A DNA stretch of 5,665 nucleotides from an uncultured Oscillospiraceae bacterium (lineage in GTDB: Bacteria; Bacillota; Clostridia; Oscillospirales; Oscillospiraceae), in assembly GCA_934615645.1 (NCBI GenBank), contig CAKTTR010000101.1:1-5665 (forward strand), given 5' to 3'. Positions 5,346 to 5,665 of the stretch are shown here, piece after piece (positions within the stretch are counted from its first letter, which is position 1; each line of letters begins with the position of its first letter). The notes beneath the pieces are model-generated. The model was not told where the DNA came from. It ran no database searches and was given only the letters and a program-made list of their open reading frames with translations. The position numbers and the translations under genes are program-made.

Positions 5346-5665
5346 TTTGCCATCTCCCATGCATCATGCAGCGTCTGCACGACGACAGCGGTCAGTGCAG
5401 GCTGCTTATAGGCGGTAGACCAGCGGACGCCGGTGCGGGCGATCATCTCTTGTGCGACCGCTTCGGCGGCCTGGGCGAATAATGCGTCCGACGGCGCTTG
5501 CCCGATCAGAAGCTGCTCTGCTGCCGGGACCCGGTCTGGCGCGGCGAAGACGCAGCCGGGGGCGATGCGGGCTTCTGTGATTCTGCCCGCGTCGAAGCGC
5601 AGGGCCACGGCGGTGTTTAAACGGGAGATGGCCAGGGCCTTGCGGCGGCCCAGTTTGGTAAAGGC
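5342..5665 (-). CDS. Molybdenum hydroxylase FAD-binding subunit, C-terminal part, cut by window edge
   Basis: The last 107 residues of the medium, FAD-carrying subunit of a molybdenum hydroxylase. The visible part is the CO dehydrogenase flavoprotein C-terminal domain: it opens with FTKLGRRKALAISRLNTAVAL (first ~22 residues), the usual signature with the KLGRR-A-IS-N pattern. It ends with a RTGVRWSTAYKQPALTAVVV stretch, matching the 'R.S..YR..L...L' closing helices of the family. The FAD-binding motifs lie beyond the right edge. The frame is open to the edge, so the apparent GTG start at 5608 is internal. The gene overlaps the 2Fe-2S gene by four bases (ATGA), indicating coupled translation. 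No molybdopterin (large) subunit follows, so it must be encoded upstream of this gene or elsewhere. Confidence 0.9.
   Translation of the reverse strand, partial: AFTKLGRRKALAISRLNTAVALRFDAGRITEARIAPGCVFAAPDRVPAAEQLLIGQAPSDALFAQAAEAVAQEMIARTGVRWSTAYKQPALTAVVVQTLHDAWEMAK

Overview
The window looks like chromosomal DNA from a strict or facultative anaerobe, most likely a GC-rich Bacillota of the Clostridia / Oscillospiraceae type. This is inferred from gene content (class III ribonucleotide reductase activase, a methionine gamma-lyase-like 'aluminium resistance' enzyme, a clostridial-style AbrB regulator, a molybdenum hydroxylase), from purine-rich Shine-Dalgarno sites and from near-consensus sigma-A promoters. 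No species is assigned. The window contains eight genes, two of them cut by its edges, in four transcription units. There is no RNA gene, CRISPR array or insertion sequence that I can support.

Layout: (1) Positions 1-767, minus strand: nrdG (activase of anaerobic ribonucleotide reductase) followed by dut (dUTPase, running off the left edge). The two genes overlap by 19 bases. They are driven by a clear promoter at 819-847. (2) Positions 874-1795, plus strand: a single gene for a TIGR04255-family protein of unknown function. It has its own promoter, divergent from that of nrdG, and a strong intrinsic terminator. A perfect inverted repeat (873-888) sits in the divergent promoter region. (3) Positions 1801-4492, plus strand: a three-gene operon behind a near-perfect promoter. 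It encodes an AbrB/SpoVT-type regulator, a PLP-dependent methionine gamma-lyase family enzyme and a ten-helix EamA/DMT transporter. The gene gaps are 5 and 32 bases. A perfect dyad lies in the leader. (4) Positions 4509-5665, minus strand: the end of a molybdenum hydroxylase operon (FAD subunit C-terminus, then the 2Fe-2S subunit, sharing an ATGA overlap), followed by a very short LysR-type gene with its own promoter. That gene encodes only the DNA-binding domain and linker helix. A GC-rich hairpin separates it from the convergent operon 3.

How the genes may work together: nrdG and dut both belong to deoxynucleotide supply. The AbrB-enzyme-transporter operon has the form of a regulated metabolic module in which a PLP enzyme acts on a sulfur amino acid or related compound and a membrane carrier moves a substrate or product. 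Its substrate cannot be read from sequence. The most unusual items are the stand-alone LysR DNA-binding domain beside the molybdenum hydroxylase, the TIGR04255 orphan with its private promoter and terminator, and the unexplained dyads at 873-888 and 1850-1866. I did not find an obviously new multi-gene system.
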